In this document: positions 1 through 7,115 of the stretch, piece after piece | How the letters are laid out: the number at the start of each line of letters is the position of its first letter | Position numbering within the stretch: position 1 is the first letter of the stretch | Origin: an uncultured Woeseiaceae bacterium | Lineage (GTDB): Bacteria > Pseudomonadota > Gammaproteobacteria > Steroidobacterales > Woeseiaceae | Direction of reading: 5' to 3' | DNA: 64,000 bases | NCBI GenBank assembly: GCA_947259985.1 | Contig: CAMYOJ010000001.1 | Location: 90,699-154,698 of the forward strand | Program-made: the position numbers and the translations under genes | The notes under the pieces: model-generated | The model's database searches: none | What the model saw: only the letters and a program-made list of their open reading frames with translations | What the model was told of the DNA's origin: nothing

Positions 1-281
1 TTGATGGCACGTGACGAATTGGTGACGTCGGGATAGTCCACGCCAACACCATCGCAGAAGAGCTTCAGTCCGCCGCCCGAGCCCGTGGACTCGATCTTCG
101 GTGTCTTGAATTCGCTGCTGCGACCGAATCGCTCGGCAACGACTGTGGCAAACGGATAGACTGTCGAAGACCCGACGACGTAAACGTAATCGCGCCCCGA
201 CTGGGCACTGGCTCCGGCTGAAAAGATCAGCCCGAGAAAAGATGTTGCAAGAAGTGTTAGCGCTTTCTGTTGGAAGCTCAC
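1..281 (-). CDS. pstS: Phosphate ABC transporter substrate-binding protein PstS (5' part only)
   Basis: This is the periplasmic phosphate-binding protein of the Pst high-affinity transporter. Only the first 93 codons lie in the window; the rest continues past the left edge. I chose the GTG at 281-279 because a GGAG lies about 8 bases upstream and the product then begins with a basic residue, a hydrophobic stretch and an Ala-X-Ala signal-peptide cleavage region (ASAQS). The mature start RDYVYVVGSSTVYPF and the later STGSGGGLKLFCDGV are typical PstS phosphate-loop segments. A Pho-box-like repeat lies upstream at 322-350, and phoB, phoR and phoU are close by. The family call is firm; only the C-terminus is unseen. 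Confidence 0.9.
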   Translation of the reverse strand, partial: MSFQQKALTLLATSFLGLIFSAGASAQSGRDYVYVVGSSTVYPFATVVAERFGRSSEFKTPKIESTGSGGGLKLFCDGVGVDYPDVTNSSRAI

Positions 282-321
282 GGTGAGTTCTCCATAGTGT
301 TGGAAATCCAGCGCAAAGCTT

Positions 322-350
322 AGCGACGAATTGTTACCGAATTGTTGCAG
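322..350 (-). promoter_or_regulatory. Pho-box-like triple 11-bp direct repeat upstream of pstS
   Basis: Read on the minus strand, three 7-base units separated by 4 bases (CTGCAAC aatt CGGTAAC aatt CGTCGCT) repeat with the 11-bp period of PhoB sites (consensus CTGTCAT-N4-CTGTCAT). The first two units are the best match. The site lies about 40-70 bases before the pstS start, in the same orientation as the sites near 4290 and 6410. Binding by PhoB is inferred. Confidence 0.55.
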
Positions 351-438
351 CACCGCATGTTGAGTGCTTTATTAGTGTTACATGGTAATTCACATTTTTC
401 TTATACTTTTCATATCATTAATGACTTAATATCAAGCA

Positions 439-1581
439 ATGTCTGAGTTACATTCCGAGCCCGTAATCGACCTTCTCTGCCGCCTTGTCAGGCGTCCTTC
501 GGTAACCCCGGACGATGCAGGCTGTCAGTCGATGCTGGTCGACCGCTTGACACGCCTCGGCTTCGAATGCGAGACGCTGCAATACAATGATGTCACGAAT
601 CTCTGGGCCCGCCGTGGAAACGCTGCTCCCGTGTTGTGTTTCGCGGGCCACACCGACGTGGTGCCCCCGGGCGATGAGGCCGAGTGGAAAAGCAACCCCT
701 TCGAACCCACGTTCGTCGGTGACACGTTGTATGGCCGCGGCTCGGCCGACATGAAAAGCGGACTCGCGGCAATGATCGTTGCGCTGGAAAATTTCCTGGC
801 CAGGCATGCAGACCATGACGGCAGCCTGGCGTTGCTTATCACCAGCGATGAAGAAGGCCGTGCCCGCGACGGCACGCTCAAGGTCATGGAGGAACTGCAG
901 AGACGCGACGAACACATTGACTGGTGCGTCCTTGGCGAGCCTTCCAGCGAGCGGGAACTCGGTGACATTGTTCGTATCGGGCGTCGTGGCTCACTGAGCG
1001 GCATGTTGACTGTGCGGGGTGTACAAGGCCATGTCGCGTATCCGCAGCTTGCCGATAACCCGATTCGCCGCTTTGCGCCGGTGCTTGCCGAGTTGCACCA
1101 GATAGACTGGGACAACGGCAACGAGTTCTTTCCGCCCACCAGCTTCCAGGTCGTCGATGTGCGTGCCGGCATCGGTGCGCCCAACGTAACGCCGGGAGAG
1201 CTTTCAGCGCGCTTCAATTTCCGTTACTCGACTGAGTGGACGCACGAATCGCTCACGGAAAAAGTAGAAAGCGTCTTCGCGCAGCACAACATCGATTACG
1301 AGCTCAAGTGGCATCTGTCGGGCGAACCGTTCCTTACACAGCCGGGCAAGTTGATCGACATGGTGACCCGGGCGGTTGTTGAGAAGACGGGCAGCGCACC
1401 GGAGTTGTCAACTGGTGGAGGCACCTCGGACGGAAGATTCATCTCTCCCGCGGGCGTAGACGTCGTTGAACTGGGGCCCGTAAACGCATCGATTCACAAG
1501 ATTGACGAGCACGTCAGTGTATCCGACGTCATTGCGCTGACGCAGATGTATCAGCGCATCATGGAACTCATGCTGCTGTAA
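439..1581 (+). CDS. dapE: Succinyl-diaminopimelate desuccinylase DapE
   Basis: DapE is a cytoplasmic zinc hydrolase that converts N-succinyl-LL-2,6-diaminopimelate to LL-diaminopimelate and succinate in lysine and peptidoglycan precursor synthesis. The 380-residue product has the usual family length. It shows the M20 metallopeptidase motifs: GHTDVVPPG with metal ligands His71 and Asp73, GRGSADMKSG with bridging Asp104, TSDEEG with catalytic Glu138 and metal ligand Glu139, and a late NASIHKIDEH histidine ligand. The central dimerisation (lid) domain follows around residues 175-295. The ATG has no strong ribosome site. The gene is divergent from pstS and convergent with dsbB, with only 12 bases between stops. 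Confidence 0.95.
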   Translation: MSELHSEPVIDLLCRLVRRPSVTPDDAGCQSMLVDRLTRLGFECETLQYNDVTNLWARRGNAAPVLCFAGHTDVVPPGDEAEWKSNPFEPTFVGDTLYGRGSADMKSGLAAMIVALENFLARHADHDGSLALLITSDEEGRARDGTLKVMEELQRRDEHIDWCVLGEPSSERELGDIVRIGRRGSLSGMLTVRGVQGHVAYPQLADNPIRRFAPVLAELHQIDWDNGNEFFPPTSFQVVDVRAGIGAPNVTPGELSARFNFRYSTEWTHESLTEKVESVFAQHNIDYELKWHLSGEPFLTQPGKLIDMVTRAVVEKTGSAPELSTGGGTSDGRFISPAGVDVVELGPVNASIHKIDEHVSVSDVIALTQMYQRIMELMLL

Positions 1582-1593
1582 CGGCGACGAGTA

Positions 1594-2085
1594 TCAAGCC
1601 GCTCGAAGATTGTTGTAGATTCCCGCGATTCCGAGTCCGCCCAGACCAATGATGACCCAGGTGGGCATCGACAGCCCCAGCAGGCGCCAGACGACATCGG
1701 CACATTCGCCGGAACCCTTGAAAATAAGGCCCAGCGCATCGAAAAGTGGGAAATTACCCATGATGTACTCGAAGCCGGGGCCACAGGAAGGTACCTGGTC
1801 GGCAGGCAGACTTTGAAGATGTACATGCCAGCTCGCAACTCCGACACCGAAGCCCGCGGTTAGCAGAACGAGTACGGCATAAATGCGGCCGCCCAGCTTG
1901 CCCGGATCGTGAATCGCAGCAATGAGGAACACGATTCCGAGCAGAATCGTCGCGATGCGCTGGAACACGCACAAAGGGCAAGGATCGAGCAAGAGTACGT
2001 ACTGCGCGTACAGGGCAAATCCCATCATGCCCGCACAGGCGAAAAAGCCTGCGAAATTCAGCAGCCGCTTTCCTGGTAACGCCAT
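1594..2085 (-). CDS. dsbB: Disulfide bond formation protein DsbB
   Basis: DsbB is the inner-membrane quinone reductase that reoxidises periplasmic DsbA. The 163-residue product has four hydrophobic segments (about 10-30, 43-60, 67-86 and 140-158). It has both redox pairs: Cys36-Pro-Leu-Cys39 in the first periplasmic loop and Cys101/Cys128 in the second. Arg43 directly after the first pair fits the quinone-interacting arginine of the family. It starts 6 bases after the phoU stop, so it is probably co-transcribed with phoU. A link between phosphate control and disulfide formation is not known to me; the pairing may be only positional. Confidence 0.93.
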   Translation of the reverse strand: MALPGKRLLNFAGFFACAGMMGFALYAQYVLLLDPCPLCVFQRIATILLGIVFLIAAIHDPGKLGGRIYAVLVLLTAGFGVGVASWHVHLQSLPADQVPSCGPGFEYIMGNFPLFDALGLIFKGSGECADVVWRLLGLSMPTWVIIGLGGLGIAGIYNNLRAA

Positions 2086-2090
2086 AGATA

Positions 2091-2804
2091 TCAGCCGGAA
2101 TCCTGGCCGGTGTCGTCGGAATAAAGAGTATGGCGCACGTCGCGCCCGTGCACCATGTAGATCACGTATTCGCAGATATTCTTGGCATGGTCGCCAATAC
2201 GCTCAAGCGATCGCGCAACCCAGGTGACATTCATGACACGCTTGATCGAGCGCGGGTCTTCCATCATGAAGGTGATACATTGCCGCGCGATCGCCTCGTA
2301 TTCATCGTCGACGCGTTCATCCTCGCGCACAGTCTCGAGTGCTTCTTCGACATCGAGCCGCGCGAACGCGTTCATCGCATCGCGCAGCATGTGAGCAACA
2401 TGGCTCCCCAGCGTCTTGAGCTCGCGATACGAATCTGCCGGACGATCCATGGCCGCCAGTTTCGACGCAAGAAAGCCGATTTTTTCGGCTTCGTCGCCAA
2501 TGCGTTCCAGGTCGGTGATGGTCTTGATAATCGCGACGATTAATCGCAGATCGCCGGCCGTCGGCGCACGAGTAGCGAGTATTCGACTGCACTCCTCGTC
2601 TATCGTGACCTCGAGATCATTAACCTTGTAGTCGTCCCTGGCGACCTGAAGGCCGAGTTCGCTATCGCCGCTGACGATCGCTGCAATGGCCTGTGACAAC
2701 TGCGACTCGACAAGACCGCCCATTACCAGCACGTTATTGCGCAGGTCCTCGATGTCCTTGTTGAAACGACGTGAGATGTGCTCGTTCAAGTCAGAAGCTT
2801 CCAT
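2091..2804 (-). CDS. phoU: Phosphate-specific transport system accessory protein PhoU
   Basis: PhoU is a cytoplasmic helical protein that couples Pst transporter activity to PhoR and keeps PhoR in its inhibitory state when phosphate is plentiful. I start at the ATG at 2804 (MEASDLNEHISRRF) because GGAG precedes it by about 10 bases and gives 237 residues, the family size; a longer reading to 2846 adds a non-conserved leader. Two repeated three-helix bundles are visible, each with the E/D-rich metal-binding pattern (ITDLERIGDEAEKI near residues 90-105 and VARSLERIGDHAKNI near 190-205). Unusually, the gene lies downstream of a porin rather than directly after pstB. Confidence 0.94.
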   Translation of the reverse strand: MEASDLNEHISRRFNKDIEDLRNNVLVMGGLVESQLSQAIAAIVSGDSELGLQVARDDYKVNDLEVTIDEECSRILATRAPTAGDLRLIVAIIKTITDLERIGDEAEKIGFLASKLAAMDRPADSYRELKTLGSHVAHMLRDAMNAFARLDVEEALETVREDERVDDEYEAIARQCITFMMEDPRSIKRVMNVTWVARSLERIGDHAKNICEYVIYMVHGRDVRHTLYSDDTGQDSG

Positions 2805-2875
2805 CGATTTGAGACTCCGAGAGTCCGGGTGTGACCGTATAGTCACTTGAACCCGAACTTGTCGTCAAGCCTACG

Positions 2876-4159
2876 TTACTTCCATTTCCATTGTGTGTCG
2901 ATCATCAGGCGATCGTAGTCTCTCTCGCTGCCGGAGACCTGGTCGGTCTCGTTGATGAAGTATTGCGCACCGATCGTCCAGGTCTTGTTGATCCCGTAGT
3001 TCAGCTGCAGCCAGTGACCCTTGCTGTCGGTACCGCCGCCGCCGAAGTCCGAGTCAGTCAGCAGACCGAGCATGGAGTCGGCCTCCTTGTCTGCGTAGTA
3101 ATAAGAGAACTGCACCTGGCCACGATCCTTGGCCTGGCCGATCTTCGTACCTGCCGACCAGCCTGTGTCGTTGTCCGACGGATCGTTGTTCGTGACGTAG
3201 TCGAAGAAGACGAGTGTGGACAGGCCACCGACCTCGAACGCTGCTTCGGCGAAGACTTCAGTCAGATGGTAATCGTAAAGGTACTGGCATGCGGCGCCGG
3301 TTGATCCGCAAGGTGATCCGTCGGCCTCGACAGCCGTGTTGCCGAAGTAGTCACCGGGATCCGCGGGGTCGCCGAAAGGCGTGGGAGCGCCTTTGGTATC
3401 AATCGAGTAGTAGGCAATACCGCCCTTCACCATCGCCCCGCCGATTTCTCCGGACGCGCCGATCTGGGCTCCCCAGGTGAAGCTCTCGTTGCCCCCCCTG
3501 GTGTCGCTTTCGAGGTGCGCGCCGATTGCATTCGCAAAAAACCAGTCGCGCTTGTAAGAGAGCGCGATGCCTTCCGGCGTCCAGTCGCCGTCCCACATCA
3601 ACGAGTTCTTGCCGCTACGCATCAGGGGATTCTTGAACTTGCCGCCGATTACGTGGAGTCCATCCGCGGCTTGCCAGTCTACGTAGGCCAGGTTGAGCAC
3701 GATGTTCTTCGACGAGCCGCCGGAACCGAGTGTCTGGTTGGTCGAAACGGGATCGTCACCGCCCGTCGCCAGGCCGAAACCGACTTCGACATCGTCTACG
3801 AGATTGGCTTTCACATTAGTCCGCGCACGAATTCGATTGCGCTCCCGCGTTGAGCTGCCTTCAGCATCGATGTTTTCGTAGCGATAACGCAAATCGCCGT
3901 CCATGCGGATGCGGTCGGACCAGGATTCCTTGGCCGCCGGGATCTCGGCCACACTCGTCTGCACATCCGTAATGGCCGTCGTAGTCTGTTGCTGAGCGCG
4001 ACGGAGATCCGCATTTTCTGCAGCAAGTTCCTCGAGCCGCTGCGACATAGCCGAAAGTTGCACGCGCATTTGCTCGATTTCGGCGTCGCTGACTGCAGCA
4101 AACGATGCCGGCGAGGCGATAAGGCCCGCAGCCATCATCGGGAGAAGAATTCGTTTCAT
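2876..4159 (-). CDS. Putative outer-membrane porin with N-terminal coiled coil, probably phosphate-regulated
   Basis: The 427-residue product starts at the ATG at 4159, preceded by GGAG at 8 bases. It has a Sec signal peptide (MKRILLPMMAAGLIASPASFA), then a short coiled coil of about 45 residues (IEQMRVQLSAMSQRLEELAAENADLRRAQQ), then alternating beta-strand sequence to the end. This is the layout of trimeric putative porins with a periplasmic coiled-coil trimerisation segment. The gene lies between phoR and phoU and has a strong Pho-box-like repeat 110-140 bases upstream, so phosphate or organophosphate uptake is a reasonable inference. No substrate-determining residues can be read off. The C-terminus ends WKWK rather than the usual terminal aromatic residue. 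Confidence 0.8.
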   Translation of the reverse strand: MKRILLPMMAAGLIASPASFAAVSDAEIEQMRVQLSAMSQRLEELAAENADLRRAQQQTTTAITDVQTSVAEIPAAKESWSDRIRMDGDLRYRYENIDAEGSSTRERNRIRARTNVKANLVDDVEVGFGLATGGDDPVSTNQTLGSGGSSKNIVLNLAYVDWQAADGLHVIGGKFKNPLMRSGKNSLMWDGDWTPEGIALSYKRDWFFANAIGAHLESDTRGGNESFTWGAQIGASGEIGGAMVKGGIAYYSIDTKGAPTPFGDPADPGDYFGNTAVEADGSPCGSTGAACQYLYDYHLTEVFAEAAFEVGGLSTLVFFDYVTNNDPSDNDTGWSAGTKIGQAKDRGQVQFSYYYADKEADSMLGLLTDSDFGGGGTDSKGHWLQLNYGINKTWTIGAQYFINETDQVSGSERDYDRLMIDTQWKWK

Positions 4160-4270
4160 TATTTGCTCCGAGACTTGTGGTGACGAATTGCGGAGCCGCT
4201 GAACGCTCCGTCGGACAGAAGGTTTTCGCGACCGGTTCAAAATCGCAGCCGGTCACACGAGGAGGATTCT

Positions 4271-4299
4271 GCCGACGGTTTTTTACAGAATTGTTACAA
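4271..4299 (-). promoter_or_regulatory. Pho-box-like direct repeat upstream of the porin
   Basis: On the minus strand TTGTAAC aatt CTGTAAA aaac CGTCGGC repeats with 11-bp spacing. The first two units (4282-4299) match the 7+4+7 PhoB-site layout closely. It lies between the phoR stop and the porin start and points toward the porin. Confidence 0.65.
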
Positions 4300-4335
4300 A
4301 ACCGTCATCTTCTCTTAATAGTGGAATTGAGCGAC

Positions 4336-5649
4336 TCAGGCGCCGCCGGCAAGGGGAACCGGCGGCTCAACCACTACACGCTCTGCAGGAAAACGGCAAC
4401 GGAATTCGCTGCCATGGCCTGACTCGCTCGTAACGACAAGTTCGGCGTCGTGCCGCGCCAGTACATGCTTGACGATGGCCAGTCCGAGCCCGATGCCACC
4501 ATCGTCTCGGCCGCGGCTCTTGTCGACGCGGAAGAACCGCTCAGTAAGGCGAGGAATGTATTCGGGGTCAATGCCCTCGCCCGTATCGGCAACAATCAGG
4601 TCGGCGCCCTCTCCATCCGATCGCCAGGTCATCGTAATTTCCCCATCTTCCGGCGTGTAGCGAATGGCGTTGGAGAGGAGATTCACGATGACAGTCTCGA
4701 TTTCCGCCTTGTTAGCCCGTAACTCGGCAGTCGACTGCGCGTCAATCGTCACGTTTGCCACCTTGCTGTGACCCTCGAACGCCTGTCGGCACGACTCGAG
4801 AAGCTCCGGAACATCGACGGGCTCGTCAGATTTGACGGCCCCTGCGCTCTCGAGCCGCGACAGTTCGAGCATCTCGCTCAGAATCTGACGCATGCGCGCA
4901 GCCTGCCGGCGCATTTGTGCGACCGGTTTCTGCCACGTCGCAGGTATTGATTCATCATCGATCAGGCTATCCAGATAGCCATTTATAACGGTAAGCGGCG
5001 AGCGCAGCTCGTGTGATGCGTTGGCAACGAAGTCTCGGCGCATTTTGCTAAGGCGTATACGCTCGGTCACGTCACGCAGGAGCAGCAACTTCTGGTCCCC
5101 GCCGTAAGGTACTACCCGGCAATCCAGCCATTCACCGTCGCGTACGGGGGACATCATTTCGATAGTCGACTTGTGGTCTCCCGACTGCAGCAAGCGAATC
5201 AATTCGGGGTCTCTAAGGATGTTGTCAACACGCTGGCCCCGGTCCTTCTTGCGCTTGAGCCCCGCGAGCTCCTTGGCGGCACGGTTGCAGGCGATGATCT
5301 CGTTGTTCGCGTCAAGAATGACAGCACCGTCCGGCATCGCGTTCGTCGACTTCCTGATCTCACGCAATAGCATCCGGTAGTTCTTCTTGCGGCGCACGGC
5401 GCGCTCGCGCTCGAATCTGAAGCGAGAGAAAATCTGTTCCCAGATGCCTTCGCCAACACGAAACTGCTCGAAGTTCCCCGTGCGAAGGGCGCGTTCGAAT
5501 GACAACAATCGCGAAGCCTGCCAGGCAAGTGCAATCAACGCTGCCACCAGCAGTCCCATGACCACTTCGTCGTAGAGCCAGCCGACAACGGCTCCTGCCG
5601 ACAGGAACAGGATCATCCCGACGACAAATTTCCGTGCCGATTCAGACAT
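4336..5649 (-). CDS. phoR: Phosphate regulon sensor histidine kinase PhoR
   Basis: PhoR is the inner-membrane kinase that phosphorylates PhoB under phosphate limitation. The ATG at 5649 (MSESARKF) overlaps the phoB stop by 8 bases and gives 437 residues, the family size. The order is: two N-terminal membrane segments with almost no periplasmic loop (about residues 8-46), a charged linker, a PAS domain (about 95-195), a HisKA dimerisation domain with phospho-acceptor His213 in VANASHELRSPLTV, and a HATPase domain with NLLSNAIRYTPE, DTGEGI and GGIGLGLAIVKH boxes. The missing periplasmic sensor domain is normal for PhoR, which senses through PstSCAB and PhoU. Confidence 0.95.
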   Translation of the reverse strand: MSESARKFVVGMILFLSAGAVVGWLYDEVVMGLLVAALIALAWQASRLLSFERALRTGNFEQFRVGEGIWEQIFSRFRFERERAVRRKKNYRMLLREIRKSTNAMPDGAVILDANNEIIACNRAAKELAGLKRKKDRGQRVDNILRDPELIRLLQSGDHKSTIEMMSPVRDGEWLDCRVVPYGGDQKLLLLRDVTERIRLSKMRRDFVANASHELRSPLTVINGYLDSLIDDESIPATWQKPVAQMRRQAARMRQILSEMLELSRLESAGAVKSDEPVDVPELLESCRQAFEGHSKVANVTIDAQSTAELRANKAEIETVIVNLLSNAIRYTPEDGEITMTWRSDGEGADLIVADTGEGIDPEYIPRLTERFFRVDKSRGRDDGGIGLGLAIVKHVLARHDAELVVTSESGHGSEFRCRFPAERVVVEPPVPLAGGA

Positions 5650-6349
5650 CGCTGCCCTCTGGAATCCGCGTTGAAAAGCGATAGCCCGCGCCACGCACGG
5701 TCTGTATGTAGTCGTCGGCCTGGTTTTCGGACAAGGCCTTGCGCAAGCGCCTTACGTGTACGTCAACAGTCCGCTCCTCGACATAAACGTTCGCGCCCCA
5801 GACCCGGTCAAGGAGCTGCGTGCGGCTGTACACGCGGTCGGGGTGAGTCATCAGGAATTGCAGCAGGCGGTACTCGGTCGGCCCCAGCTTGATCTCCTCT
5901 CCCGCCGACAACACTCGGTGTCCGGCGTTATCGAGCTCGAGTACGCCGGCAGTGACAATATCGTCACTACGACCGCCAGATCGCCGCAGCACGGCCTGGA
6001 TCCTGGAAACGAGCTCCCGGGGAGAAAACGGTTTCGTGATGTAGTCATCCGCACCGCCGTCGAGTCCCGAAATCTTGTCACGCTCTTCGGCTCTCGCCGT
6101 CAACATGATGATCGAGAGGTCCTCGTACTCTTTCTCTCGTTTTAACAGACGCGTCAGTTCGAGGCCGCTGATATCGGGCAGCATCCAGTCGATTAGCGCC
6201 AGGTCGGGCCGCTCGTCGGCCAGCAGCTCTCGCGCGCTGCGACAGTCGCCCGCCTCAAGCGTCTCGAATCCGGCCCGCGACAGGTGAAAAACGATCATCT
6301 CGCGTATTGCCTGCTCGTCCTCAACGACGAGTATCTTGTTTGCAGCCAT
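5642..6349 (-). CDS. phoB: Phosphate regulon response regulator PhoB
   Basis: PhoB is an OmpR-family response regulator that activates phosphate-starvation genes at Pho boxes. The 235-residue product has a complete receiver domain with acidic pocket Glu10/Asp11, phospho-acceptor Asp54 (LIDWMLP), Thr84 and Lys106 (ITKPFSP). A winged-helix DNA-binding domain follows (about 135-230) with the conserved GPTEYRLLQFLMTHPDRVYSR segment. phoR overlaps its end, and a Pho-box-like repeat lies just upstream, which fits autoregulation. Confidence 0.97.
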   Translation of the reverse strand: MAANKILVVEDEQAIREMIVFHLSRAGFETLEAGDCRSARELLADERPDLALIDWMLPDISGLELTRLLKREKEYEDLSIIMLTARAEERDKISGLDGGADDYITKPFSPRELVSRIQAVLRRSGGRSDDIVTAGVLELDNAGHRVLSAGEEIKLGPTEYRLLQFLMTHPDRVYSRTQLLDRVWGANVYVEERTVDVHVRRLRKALSENQADDYIQTVRGAGYRFSTRIPEGSDV

Positions 6350-6404
6350 CGTGCCTTCTGAAAAACCTCAGGATGTATACAACCCCGCATTTCAACAGCA
6401 GTAT

Positions 6405-6422
6405 ATTACAGATCTGTTACGA
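6405..6422 (-). promoter_or_regulatory. Pho-box-like repeat upstream of phoB, overlapping the tsaB stop codon
   Basis: On the minus strand TCGTAAC agat CTGTAAT has the 7+4+7 layout of a PhoB site, 56-73 bases before the phoB start. The distal half overlaps the stop codon of tsaB (6417-6419). This suggests that phoB is autoregulated from a promoter inside the end of the preceding gene. Confidence 0.6.
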
Positions 6423-7115
6423 GCCGGCTGCGGCCGGTTTCTCGGCTACTTTGTGGCGCAGATAGGCCGGAACCACGTCCTGGGGTTCTACGTAGTCGCC
6501 GTTCTGCAGACTCATTGCACCTAGCGGCAGCAGGAAGCGCGCGCTCGGATAAAGCACGGCCGAGTGACTCTCGAAGTACTCTTCGTTCAGGGCCGTGAGC
6601 TCGGGGTAACGCTGCCAGCCCGCGCCGGCCGCGATTCGTCCGCCCGCGTCGTCGGCATCCAGTTCCGCAATGGGCATGTGGCCGTGCAGACGCTCGTCGA
6701 ACATCGGTTCAGGAATATTCGCATCACCACGACGGTAGCCGCCCAGGTAGACCTCGTTCATGTGCGCGTCCTGCGCCGCGACGACCTGCCTGGCCTCAGT
6801 TTCGGCGAACACCTGCGCCGCAATGGCTGCCAGCGATGAGACCGGCACGATGGGCAAACCGGCACCGTGGGCAAGCCCCTGGGCGACGGAGGCCGCGATG
6901 CGCATACCGATAAAAGAGCCCGGCCCGTTTCCAAGCACGATGGCGTCGAGTTCCGAAAGAGTGCATCCGCTCTCGGCGAGTACGTCTCTTATCATAGGGG
7001 TCAGCAGGCGCGTGTGTTCTCGCGCCAGTTCTTCATGGCGCTCGAACACGCCATCGCCGAGATGCAAGGCGACGCTGCAGGCGATAGATGACGTGTCGAT
7101 TGCGAGCAGCTTCAT
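6417..7115 (-). CDS. tsaB: tRNA threonylcarbamoyladenosine biosynthesis protein TsaB
   Basis: TsaB (formerly YeaZ) is the non-catalytic ASKHA-fold partner of TsaD, needed with TsaE for the t6A37 modification of ANN-decoding tRNAs. The 232-residue product starts MKLLAIDTSS, the phosphate-1-like strand of the family. It also shows HTRLLTPMI and IVLGNGPGSFIGMRIAASVAQGLA, the conserved TsaB helix region used in TsaD contact. Its start overlaps the upstream helicase gene by 4 bases, so the two are probably translationally coupled. Confidence 0.94.
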   Translation of the reverse strand: MKLLAIDTSSIACSVALHLGDGVFERHEELAREHTRLLTPMIRDVLAESGCTLSELDAIVLGNGPGSFIGMRIAASVAQGLAHGAGLPIVPVSSLAAIAAQVFAETEARQVVAAQDAHMNEVYLGGYRRGDANIPEPMFDERLHGHMPIAELDADDAGGRIAAGAGWQRYPELTALNEEYFESHSAVLYPSARFLLPLGAMSLQNGDYVEPQDVVPAYLRHKVAEKPAAAGS

